NCBI RefSeq assembly: GCF_000934685.1
Contig: NZ_JYNQ01000001.1
Coordinates: forward strand, 1,848,501 to 1,912,500
Reading direction: 5' to 3'
From: Lacinutrix sp. Hel_I_90
Lineage (GTDB): Bacteria > Bacteroidota > Bacteroidia > Flavobacteriales > Flavobacteriaceae
Length of the DNA stretch: 64,000 nucleotides
The notes under the pieces were generated by a model that saw nothing but the letters and a program-made list of their open reading frames with translations, was not told the DNA's origin and ran no database searches. Below, piece by piece: positions 18,342 through 25,397 of this stretch (positions within the stretch are counted from its first letter, which is position 1; each line of letters begins with the position of its first letter). The translations under genes were made by a program, and so were the position numbers.

Positions 18342-18374
18342 AGGTAACAAAATAATCTTTGCCTTTATATAAGG
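18342..18374 (+). promoter_or_regulatory. Candidate ECF promoter, site D, in a 390-bp geneless stretch
   Basis: AGGTAACA (18342-18349), 17 bp, then ATATAAGG (18367-18374). The ~390 bp between the second lipoprotein and the PKD gene hold this site, the preceding terminator and a -7-like box at 18631. I see no ORF of the lipoprotein type after site D. The site either starts a long leader for the PKD gene or an unannotated RNA, or is the relic of a lost third paralog. Confidence 0.5.
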
Positions 18375-18630
18375 ACGTAAACAATAGTGTTCAAAATTAT
18401 AAAAACAGTAGCTAACACAACAGTAATTCAAGAGCAAGTGAAATCTTATTATACTTAAAATGCTAATATTAAACCGTACTGAAATAAAAACAAAAAGGTT
18501 TTGGACTGCGTTCAAACTGACACCATTTATTACTTATTAGACCGTATCCTTTAAAACATAAATTAATATAGCATCACGAAACTTAAAATGATATTCAGAA
18601 AAACACCACGTTAACGTTTTTTAGTTTTTG

Positions 18631-18638
18631 TATCTTTA
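18631..18638 (+). promoter_or_regulatory. Candidate -7 box for the PKD/barrel gene
   Basis: TATCTTTA, followed by a stretch (AATGCTACTAAT) closely resembling the start region of the downstream array units (CAGTGCTATTAAT). A short palindrome ACGTTAACGT lies at 18608-18617. Confidence 0.4.
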
Positions 18639-18660
18639 AATGCTACTAATTCATTCAACC

Positions 18661-20619
18661 ATGAAGATTTTCTCTATAACATTTTTGCTTTTTAGCTTTT
18701 CATTTAACCTTCTTGCTCAGGAAAGCATCGTCAATGACACCATTACGCGTAGTGCTAGCATTGAATATGAAATTAACGGCAACACGGTTAATTTTTCACC
18801 GCTTACCCCTCCTTTAAATCAAATTGCAGGCGCACCTAAAGCATTTTATAATCATTTCTGGGAATTTGGCGATGGTGACTATAGCAAAGAAGAACAACCC
18901 ACAAAAAAATACAAAAAAGAAGGCGAATACGAAGTAAAATATTGGGCCACCAATATGTATGATACTGGAAAACCACCAACAACACGACCTAAAAAAATAG
19001 AAATTGACACTGTAGATTCGGCTTATGAAGCAGAAGCATCTATGACTGAAGACTTAATGCTTATAAAAAACCGTGAACCTATGCCTAGTGAAGATATGGT
19101 TCTTGTTATGAGTTATAAAAACAGTAAAGATTATGCGACTAATGGAAAACTTCTGCTTTATTTTAATGAAGAAAAATATAAGGCAGATAATTTTGAGTTG
19201 GTAAACACGAGAACCTATAACAATGAAAAAAGCACGACTACGGATGGTTTCGTTTTTTCTAATGAAAAAAATGACGACACGCGTTTTTATGCTTCCGTAG
19301 AAAGTACAATCCAAAATTTAAAAGCAAGAACTGTAGATACAACCGAAAGAGAAGATCTGGAGTTAACAAAAGCTGAAGCTGAAACCACTTATAAAAACGC
19401 AAGAGCACTAGAATTTAATAACATGAAGCCAAATGAAGAGCGTCATGTGTTTTTTACTTTTAAAACCACCCCAGAAATGCTTAAGGACACCAGCGCCATT
19501 ATTTCGGTTAGAAGTATTTATATTCCAGATGATGCTTACAAGACTCACAAAGTAAAAGACATGGAAATGGAAATTGTAACCTCTCATGATCCTAATAAAA
19601 TGTCATCAAACGCAACCTTTTTAAATTACCGTCTTGTCCGTTTTAAGCGTCCTCAGTTTAAAATTAGATTTCAAAATAATGGCGAAGGTCCTGCACGAAC
19701 CATTCGGTTAGAAACAGATGTTCCCGATATGTTTGATAAAAAAACCATTCGGGTGGAAGCTATGTATCCTAAATGTAAAATTTGCCCCAAACAAGACGTC
19801 CAATACAGCTGTTTGGATACGACATTTACGGCGACTCAAGCAATTTTCACTTTTAAAAACATCTACTTACCTGGAAGCGAGCAAAAAAACGTTAAAGATT
19901 ACGACTCAACTAAAGGCTTTGTTAAATACAGTTTAAAATTTGCTAAAGATTTTCATAAGACAAAAACAAAATCGCGAACCGCTATTATTTTTGACAAGAA
20001 TGAGCCCATCATAACCAATTATTCAACCACTCGTTTTTTACCTGGTGTTTCTGTTGGTGTAAAAGCCGGTTATAACGCATTTAACGATTTAAAAAAATCT
20101 GAAAGTTATTTTATTGGAGCCACCATTTCACCTTACAAATCCTATAAGTGGTATTGGCAAGTAGAATTATTAAACAGTTTTCATAACTATGAAAGTGACA
20201 CATTTATTACAGAAGGATTAACAGATTCTGGAGCTGGAGAACCGCGTTATGAGCGTACGACAAGAAATAACACCTATAAAAGTATAGCTTGGGAACTACC
20301 TGTTTTAGCGCGCTATAATATTAATAATTATATTGGATTAGGAGCTGGATTACAAGGCATGGTATCCCTTAGTGAAAAACGAACAGAACAGGTCTTAATC
20401 GAAAGCTTCGAAAATATAAATACGCAACCTGGAGCACTCCTTTTCACAAACGACAGTTCTCAAGAAACCAGTGACTCTTTCTCTAATTTTAGAAGTGGTT
20501 TATTAGTAGAAGCCACAGCCGGCTTTGCGCGTATTGGCCCTAGTCTTGGCGCACGTTATGTCTTCAGTTTTAAAGAGGAGTTTAGTTATCTGCAATTTTA
20601 CGCCATTTGGAAATTTTGA
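18661..20619 (+). CDS. PKD-domain protein with C-terminal outer-membrane barrel
   Basis: A 652-residue protein when started at 18661, which places the signal peptide (MKIFSITFLLFSFSFNLLAQ) at the N-terminus. An ATG at 18640 would add seven residues before it and is less likely. The first domain is PKD-like (FWEFGDGDYSKEEQPTKKYKKEGEYEV). The middle is beta-rich with a four-cysteine patch (CKICPKQDVQYSC). From about residue 460 (FLPGVSVGVKAGYNAF) to the end (FYAIWKF) the sequence alternates like an outer-membrane beta-barrel. It could display or sense something at the surface and signal to the periplasmic CHAT protein encoded next. No enzymatic motif was found. Confidence 0.8.
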   Translation: MKIFSITFLLFSFSFNLLAQESIVNDTITRSASIEYEINGNTVNFSPLTPPLNQIAGAPKAFYNHFWEFGDGDYSKEEQPTKKYKKEGEYEVKYWATNMYDTGKPPTTRPKKIEIDTVDSAYEAEASMTEDLMLIKNREPMPSEDMVLVMSYKNSKDYATNGKLLLYFNEEKYKADNFELVNTRTYNNEKSTTTDGFVFSNEKNDDTRFYASVESTIQNLKARTVDTTEREDLELTKAEAETTYKNARALEFNNMKPNEERHVFFTFKTTPEMLKDTSAIISVRSIYIPDDAYKTHKVKDMEMEIVTSHDPNKMSSNATFLNYRLVRFKRPQFKIRFQNNGEGPARTIRLETDVPDMFDKKTIRVEAMYPKCKICPKQDVQYSCLDTTFTATQAIFTFKNIYLPGSEQKNVKDYDSTKGFVKYSLKFAKDFHKTKTKSRTAIIFDKNEPIITNYSTTRFLPGVSVGVKAGYNAFNDLKKSESYFIGATISPYKSYKWYWQVELLNSFHNYESDTFITEGLTDSGAGEPRYERTTRNNTYKSIAWELPVLARYNINNYIGLGAGLQGMVSLSEKRTEQVLIESFENINTQPGALLFTNDSSQETSDSFSNFRSGLLVEATAGFARIGPSLGARYVFSFKEEFSYLQFYAIWKF

Positions 20620-20677
20620 GCCTTGATTTCTTTTGTGTATTTATTCTTTTATGAAGTATCCTTAGGTCTTATGCTGT

Positions 20678-23242
20678 ATGAAAAATAGTTATATTCTATT
20701 CCTCTTATTTTTTACCTTCAGTTTTACTGAAGCACAAGACTTAGAACAGCAAATTATTGCCGCCACTGATGGGTTTATAAATAACTCCAGTAAGGAAGGT
20801 CTACACGTTTTAAACGAACAAATCGCTGTTTTTGAAACGCAGCTTACTTCAAAAAATGAGTACTATGAATTTATTTATTTACTGGTTAATAAAGCGTATT
20901 ATTTAAACCAAAACAACCAATTAAATGAAGCCATTCAAACTTACGAAAAAGCCTATTCATTATATAAAAAACAGAGCATTCTGGAATTCGATATTGTCGA
21001 GTATTGCTTAATCAATTTAGGCATTCTCTATCACAGAACAAACAATTATACCAATGCTGAAAACATTATAAAACAGTATCTTTTTATCGCTGAGAAAAAC
21101 AAAAACGTCTCACAGCAAATTAAAGGCGCAAAAAATCTGGCGAATCTTTACCAGAAATTGGGTAAGCATCAATCTGCAATTACCATTATTAATAACGCTT
21201 TAAAAACTAAAGGCATTAGCCCAAGTAAACGTCAAGAACTGAACCTCCTCAAAACACAAAGTGAAATTTCACTTAAAAGCCTAAAACCTTCACCAAACCC
21301 TGGACTTTTAACAAATAATAGTACACTATTAACCTACGAAACAGCGTATCTTTTAGCCAAGCAAAAGGGAGATTATGATCAAGCCTTAGACTATTTTAAG
21401 CGTTTAAAATCCTCTCGAAAAACAAAAAATCAGTCCATTGTGGATCTGGCTAAATTTAAATTTGAAGAAGCGCAACTTTATTTTTTGCTTGACGACAAAA
21501 ATAAAAGTGCAGAACAATTACAAGAGGCTCTAAAAATTTTAATTACCAATGTCAATCTCTCAAATGGATTACCTCCAAAACACCTACTCTTTGCTGAAAA
21601 TACATTTATTGATATTTTTGATCTCTTAGCTGAATTACAAACCAATCCAGAAAATACAATAGCTTGCTACGAATTAAGTTTTTATGTTTCTGAACTCCTA
21701 GAAAAAAACATCACAGATCAACAAGGCAAGCTTATTAATTTAATGAAAAACAGAAATCGCAGTGAACGTTGTATTTCAACCTTATACGAATTATCAAAAT
21801 CAAGCGATAATACAAAGCCAATTGCCCGTGCCTTTTCTTTTGCAGAACGACATAAAGCGGCCATTTTAAAAAGTGAAATTAAGAAAAAGTCACTTTTAGA
21901 AAACCATCCTAATGATAGTCTATTACTAAAGCAAAAGCAACTTTCTCAAATTCAAGAAGCGTTACGGTTTAAATTACTAACCAGACCTTATACTGCAGAA
22001 TCAGCACTTAAAATTAACAACTTACGAGATAGTATACATACCCTTTCTTTAGCTTTAAAAGAGGTGTCTGCCACTATAGAAAAAAAATACCCTACAAAAG
22101 AAACAACTACATCTTTTGAAGCCATTGGAGAAAAATTAAAGGAAGACGAAGCTACTTTAATTGAGTATTTCTTCGGAAAAACAAATATCTATCAGTTTAT
22201 CATTTCAGACACCACAGCAAAGCTTACGAAAATTCCTTTATCTGATAACACCCGAAAAAGCATTTCAACTTTTATTGACTATTTTAATACGCCTTCAGCT
22301 ATAAATAATAACGTTCCAAAATATACTAATGCTGCTTTTAATTTATATCAGTTACTTCAATTACAGCAAGTAAAAGACAAGCAAAACCTCATCATTATTC
22401 CAGATGGGTTTTTAAATTTTGTGCCATTTGATGCTTTACTTACAGAAAGAACAAATGCTCTTAAATTTGAGAACATGCCTTTTGTTGTAAAATCGCATAA
22501 ACTAGCGTATGTTTCTAATGTTGATTTGTATTTAAAGTCTTACCAACCTAGTAACTCACATAAGACTTTAGGTGTTTTTCCTGTATTTGAAAACGAGAAT
22601 CAAGAATTAAAATACTCTATAGACGAAGCAAAAAGTTTAGCAAAGGAAATGGATGTAACTTTGTTAATGAATGACAAAGCAACAAAGAAAGCATTTTTAG
22701 CGCAAGCTGAAATTTTCGATATTTTACATTTATCCACTCACGCCAGTAGTGGCGATTTTATAGAACCTGCCTATATAGAATTTAGAAATTCTAAACTTTA
22801 CTTAAACGAGTTGTATGGTCTAAATTTAAAAGCCGATTTAGTGGTTCTAAGTGCTTGTGAAACTGGCGTTGGTGTTTCACAACGTGGCGAAGGTGTTATG
22901 AGTGTCGCTCGCGGGTTTCAATATGCTGGCGCGAAAAACGTAGTATTCTCCCTTTGGCAAATTAGTGATTTTTCGACCTCACAAGTCATGACTTTATTTT
23001 ATGAAAAATATAAGGATTGCGGTTCTGCTTTTGAAGCCAATCATTTTTCAAAACTGGCTTATCTTAATGATTCTGAAATAAAAAACACAAAAAAATCACC
23101 GTATTTTTGGAGTGCTTTTACATACCATGGCGCATTAACTAAGCCCAAAGAAGAGACTACAAATTTAATCATCATCCTTTTAGTTTTAGCAGGAATAGCA
23201 CTACTTTTACTAGTGTTTTATAAATTTAAATATGGAAAATAA
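20678..23242 (+). CDS. Periplasmic TPR-CHAT peptidase with C-terminal membrane anchor
   Basis: An 854-residue protein. It has a signal peptide (about residues 1-19, ending TEAQ) and a long helical region (about 40-430) with TPR-like pairs such as NEAIQTYEKAYSLYKKQ. A CHAT domain follows (about 560-815) and then one C-terminal helix (about 826-847, LIIILLVLAGIALLLLVFY) with a short basic tail. CHAT domains are caspase-like cysteine peptidases. The catalytic His688 (LSTHAS) and Cys727 (LSACETG) are both present, so the enzyme should be active. The topology places the peptidase in the periplasm, tethered to the inner membrane. The stop overlaps the start of the retropepsin gene by 11 bp. Its substrate may be a neighbour such as the anti-sigma-like TPR protein or a lipoprotein; this is inference. 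Confidence 0.92.
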   Translation: MKNSYILFLLFFTFSFTEAQDLEQQIIAATDGFINNSSKEGLHVLNEQIAVFETQLTSKNEYYEFIYLLVNKAYYLNQNNQLNEAIQTYEKAYSLYKKQSILEFDIVEYCLINLGILYHRTNNYTNAENIIKQYLFIAEKNKNVSQQIKGAKNLANLYQKLGKHQSAITIINNALKTKGISPSKRQELNLLKTQSEISLKSLKPSPNPGLLTNNSTLLTYETAYLLAKQKGDYDQALDYFKRLKSSRKTKNQSIVDLAKFKFEEAQLYFLLDDKNKSAEQLQEALKILITNVNLSNGLPPKHLLFAENTFIDIFDLLAELQTNPENTIACYELSFYVSELLEKNITDQQGKLINLMKNRNRSERCISTLYELSKSSDNTKPIARAFSFAERHKAAILKSEIKKKSLLENHPNDSLLLKQKQLSQIQEALRFKLLTRPYTAESALKINNLRDSIHTLSLALKEVSATIEKKYPTKETTTSFEAIGEKLKEDEATLIEYFFGKTNIYQFIISDTTAKLTKIPLSDNTRKSISTFIDYFNTPSAINNNVPKYTNAAFNLYQLLQLQQVKDKQNLIIIPDGFLNFVPFDALLTERTNALKFENMPFVVKSHKLAYVSNVDLYLKSYQPSNSHKTLGVFPVFENENQELKYSIDEAKSLAKEMDVTLLMNDKATKKAFLAQAEIFDILHLSTHASSGDFIEPAYIEFRNSKLYLNELYGLNLKADLVVLSACETGVGVSQRGEGVMSVARGFQYAGAKNVVFSLWQISDFSTSQVMTLFYEKYKDCGSAFEANHFSKLAYLNDSEIKNTKKSPYFWSAFTYHGALTKPKEETTNLIIILLVLAGIALLLLVFYKFKYGK

Positions 23243-23681
23243 ACTAAAAGACTTTCTACTTAAAAATTCGTATAAAAAAATAAAATTAAAACTCACAAAA
23301 ACCAATCATTTAGAAGTCAAGGCCACTTTAAATGGCGTAAAAGGGTTGTTTATTTTAGATACGGGAGCTTCAAGTAGTTGCATTGGTTTTGCAGACACCA
23401 CATTCTTTAATTTAAAAGTAAAAGACTCGGAGATTAAAGCCGCAGGTGCTGGCGCAACTAATATGCTTACTCAAATATCTAACAGCAACACGCTTAAAAT
23501 AGGGCGTTGGAAAACAAAGAAACTAAAGCTTGTTTTATTTGATTTAGTTCACGTCAACACCGCGCTAGTTGCTCACAATGCTGCACCTGTCCATGGCATT
23601 ATTGGTGCCGATATTCTCAAAAAAGGAAAAGCAATTATAGACTACGATAAAAAATATCTCTATTTAAAACCCTTGAAATAG
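23232..23681 (+). CDS. Retropepsin-like aspartic protease
   Basis: A 149-residue single-domain protein with the active-site motif LDTGASSS (Asp43-Thr-Gly) followed by the typical second-half signature IIGADILKKGKAIIDYD. The length fits one retropepsin lobe, so activity would need a homodimer. There is no signal peptide or membrane helix, so it should be cytoplasmic, on the opposite side of the membrane from the CHAT peptidase it overlaps by 11 bp. Translational coupling implies joint function. It may process the cytoplasmic tail of a membrane partner. Proteins of this type are common in Bacteroidota, but their substrates are mostly unknown to me. Confidence 0.88.
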   Translation: MENKLKDFLLKNSYKKIKLKLTKTNHLEVKATLNGVKGLFILDTGASSSCIGFADTTFFNLKVKDSEIKAAGAGATNMLTQISNSNTLKIGRWKTKKLKLVLFDLVHVNTALVAHNAAPVHGIIGADILKKGKAIIDYDKKYLYLKPLK

Positions 23682-23700
23682 CCTATTTTTATTACTTTTA
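23673..23700 (+). promoter_or_regulatory. Promoter of the response-regulator gene
   Basis: TTG (23673-23675), 17 bp, then TACTTTTA (23693-23700). This is a good -33/-7 pair for the Bacteroidota primary sigma factor. The transcript start region TATGCTTATTAATC is nearly the same as in the array units downstream. Confidence 0.55.
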
Positions 23701-23727
23701 TATGCTTATTAATCTATTCAAACCCTC

Positions 23728-24369
23728 ATGAAAACCAGCATCGTAATCGCAGATGATCATCCATTAATGTTAAGAGGTCTTAGTGATTTTATAGAATCTA
23801 AGGGCTATACGATTCTTGGTCGAGCAGAAGATGGTCAAGCCGCATACAATCTTATTATAAAGCATAAACCAGACATTGCTATTCTAGACATTAGAATGCC
23901 CTATCTCACTGGGCTTGATGTCGCTGAGCATTGCCAAAAGAACGATTTAGAGACTAAAATTATTTTAATCACCTTCGATAATGAAGAGCAACTTTTTGAC
24001 AAAGCGAAAGCGTTTAATGTTTATGGCTATATTTTAAAAGAATTCGCTATTGAAGAAATTGAGCACTGTATTGAGCATGTAACACGTGGTGAGCCTTATT
24101 TTAGTGAAGAAATTGCTTCTTACTTAAATTCTAAAATTAAATATACCAATTCTGGCTTAACTGAATTATTAACTAAAACGGAAATGAAGGTGGCGCAGTT
24201 TTTGGCTGACAGTAAGACGAATACAGAAATTGCAGACATTTTAAACAGCTCGATTAGAACCATAGAGAAACACAGAAGTAATATTGTAAAGAAGCTAAAA
24301 TTAGAAAAATCTCATAATGCCCTAGTACTCTGGGCGAACATGAATAAAGAGTTTTTAAAAAATACGTAA
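23728..24369 (+). CDS. NarL/LuxR-type response regulator, orphan
   Basis: A 213-residue two-domain transcription factor. The receiver domain (about residues 1-120) has the acidic pair Asp9-Asp10, the phosphoacceptor Asp54 (AILDIRMP), a Thr in ILITF and the conserved Lys in YILKEF. A LuxR-type HTH follows (about 145-205, LTKTEMKVAQFLADSKTNTEIADILNSS and RTIEKHRSNIVKKL). No histidine kinase is encoded nearby. The stop codon lies inside the first copy of the palindrome TACGTAATTCAACGTA. That palindrome recurs upstream of every unit in the array that follows, so this regulator is the natural candidate to bind it. It has its own promoter at 23673-23700, which would separate it from the protease operon. 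Confidence 0.93.
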   Translation: MKTSIVIADDHPLMLRGLSDFIESKGYTILGRAEDGQAAYNLIIKHKPDIAILDIRMPYLTGLDVAEHCQKNDLETKIILITFDNEEQLFDKAKAFNVYGYILKEFAIEEIEHCIEHVTRGEPYFSEEIASYLNSKIKYTNSGLTELLTKTEMKVAQFLADSKTNTEIADILNSSIRTIEKHRSNIVKKLKLEKSHNALVLWANMNKEFLKNT

Positions 24370-24413
24370 TTCAACGTATTTTTTAAAAGTAAAATTCCTT
24401 TTATCTTTACAAT

Positions 24414-24485
24414 GCTATTAATCAAGTATGACAGAGATTTCAAGCTCCATAGTATTAAGGGATACTATGGAGCTTCTCTTTTTTT
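24414..24485 (+). ncRNA. Array small RNA 1
   Basis: Predicted transcript of about 70 nt from the box TATCTTTA (24402-24409). The stem AAGCTCCATAGTAT (24442-24455) pairs perfectly with ATACTATGGAGCTT (24462-24475) around a TAAGGG loop. Seven T follow, a good intrinsic terminator. No start codon opens a frame longer than a few residues. The start site is estimated, not measured. Confidence 0.65.
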
Positions 24486-24562
24486 AACTACATTCACTTC
24501 GTTATTTAAAAACAGGTAATTCTACGTGTTTCTAATACTAAAATTCACTTTACCTTTACAGT

Positions 24563-24633
24563 GCTATTAATTAATTAAACAGAGATTTCAAGCTCCATGG
24601 TATTAAGGGATACTACTGGAGCTTCTCTATTTT
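24563..24633 (+). ncRNA. Array small RNA 2
   Basis: Box TACCTTTA at 24551-24558 and hairpin 24590-24624 with the same outer stem AAGCTCCA/TGGAGCTT and the same TAAGGG loop as unit 1. The middle of the stem is imperfect, and the upstream palindrome (24511-24531) is degenerate. This unit may be decaying. Confidence 0.55.
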
Positions 24634-24710
24634 ACAAACTACTTTATTCCCAAAAAAAATACGTAATTCAACGTATTTTATAATTCATCAATCTAGTCTA
24701 CCTTTACAGT

Positions 24711-24779
24711 GCTATTAATCTATTACCAAAGAGATCAGCCTCCACATTACTGGGAGATAATGTGGAGCTTCTCTATTTT
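24711..24779 (+). ncRNA. Array small RNA 3
   Basis: Box TACCTTTA at 24699-24706. CTCCACATTA (24740-24749) pairs with TAATGTGGAG (24758-24767) around CTGGGAGA. Flanking AGAGA and AG pair with CT and TCTCT across small bulges. Compared with unit 1, both arms of the stem have changed together, which preserves pairing. Confidence 0.65.
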
Positions 24780-24855
24780 ATAAACCTAACTATTCTGAAA
24801 AAAATACGTAATTCAACGTATTTTATAATTCATCAATCTAGTCTACCTTTACAGT

Positions 24856-24924
24856 GCTATTAATCTATTACCAAAGAGATCAGCCCCCACATTACTGGGA
24901 GATAATGTGGAGCTTCTCTATTTT
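24856..24924 (+). ncRNA. Array small RNA 4
   Basis: A near-exact copy of unit 3, offset by 145 bp, with its box at 24844-24851 and hairpin at 24885-24912. One base change in the left arm (T to C) introduces a single mismatch in the stem. Confidence 0.65.
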
Positions 24925-25000
24925 ATAAACCTAACTATTCTGAAAAAAATACGTAATTCAACGTATTTTATAATTCATCAATCTAGTCTACCTTTACAGT

Positions 25001-25069
25001 GTAATTAATCTATTACCAAAGAGATCAGCCTCCACATTACTGGGAGATAATGTGGAGCTTTTCTATTTT
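25001..25069 (+). ncRNA. Array small RNA 5
   Basis: A near-exact copy of units 3 and 4, with its box at 24989-24996 and hairpin at 25030-25057. A C-to-T change in the outer right arm is tolerated as a G-U pair. Confidence 0.65.
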
Positions 25070-25093
25070 ATAAACTCTACTCTTCTGAAAAAA

Positions 25094-25142
25094 AATACGT
25101 AATTCAACGTATTTCATAATTCATCCATGTAATCTACCTTTA
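25094..25142 (+). promoter_or_regulatory. Sixth array promoter, driving a small ORF
   Basis: Palindrome from 25094 and box TACCTTTA at 25135-25142, as in the other units. The leader differs. It carries a small hairpin, GTTCTT (25158-25163) pairing with AAGAAC (25167-25172) around AGG, and continues to the ATG at 25228. Confidence 0.6.
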
Positions 25143-25227
25143 CAGTGTTATTAATTAGTTCTTAGGAAGAACCCATTATAAAATTCTGAGGAGTAACTGC
25201 CCAGCATTTTTAATTAAACCAAAAAGT

Positions 25228-25323
25228 ATGGAAGAAACAACATTGAATAAAACGTTTGTTATTAGCATTATCGTTGTCGCGGTAATTGTAATTTCAATTA
25301 ATATTATTTCTGCTTTTTTTTAA
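25228..25323 (+). CDS. 31-residue single-helix membrane peptide
   Basis: A short ORF encoding MEETTLNKTF followed by an uninterrupted hydrophobic stretch of about 21 residues (VISIIVVAVIVISINIISAFF). The composition is that of a small bitopic membrane peptide: an acidic N-terminus, one lysine, then one helix to the end. It is the only ORF behind the sixth palindrome promoter of the array, about 80 nt after the predicted start site, and ends before the sucB terminator. It could be a regulatory micropeptide acting on a membrane protease or sensor, or a type I toxin-like peptide. No family is recognised. The coding status rests on position and hydrophobic pattern only. Confidence 0.55.
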   Translation: MEETTLNKTFVISIIVVAVIVISINIISAFF

Positions 25324-25337
25324 AAAAAGCTATCAAA

Positions 25338-25371
25338 TAAAAAAAGCGCAACTTATTTATTAAGTTGCGCT
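25338..25371 (-). terminator. Intrinsic terminator of sucB
   Basis: AGCGCAACTTA (25345-25355) pairs with TAAGTTGCGCT (25361-25371). On the minus strand a run of seven T follows (25344-25338). Confidence 0.75.
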
Positions 25372-25397
25372 AGTATTTGTACTAAAGTAGCTTATTT

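Larger units (their letters stand above)
24361..25142 (+). repeat. Tandem array of six promoter units with a 145-150 bp period
   Basis: This ~1-kb stretch between the response regulator and sucB holds six units whose palindromes start at 24361, 24511 (degenerate), 24658, 24803, 24948 and 25094. Each unit has the palindrome TACGT-N6-ACGTA and, about 40 bp after its start, a TAnCTTTA box. The box is followed by a start region resembling CAGTGCTATTAATC. Units 1-5 end in a bulged hairpin; unit 6 leads to a small ORF. Units 3-5 are nearly identical, pointing to recent duplication; units 1 and 2 are diverged. No TTG is present at -33, which suggests dependence on an activator bound at the palindrome. 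Confidence 0.9.

Noticed and set aside
18114-18515. Minus-strand ORF of 133 codons crossing the lipoprotein end and the intergenic gap
   Set aside because: It runs antisense through the lipoprotein C-terminus and a terminator, with no start context and an implausible composition.
24442-25057. CsrA/RsmA-sponge interpretation of the GGGA loops
   Set aside because: GGA in hairpin loops is the CsrA signature, but CsrA-type proteins are not generally known from Bacteroidota and none is encoded here. The loops are noted only as conserved.
24759-25060. Seven-residue micro-ORF (MWSFSIL) inside array hairpins 3-5
   Set aside because: The ATG lies within the right arm of the hairpin, unit 2 lacks it and unit 1 encodes an unrelated peptide. 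RNA structure explains the conservation better.
24361-25142. CRISPR array
   Set aside because: The repeat unit is about 145 bp with no short constant repeat separated by variable spacers, and no cas gene is nearby. The units are promoter-plus-hairpin modules.
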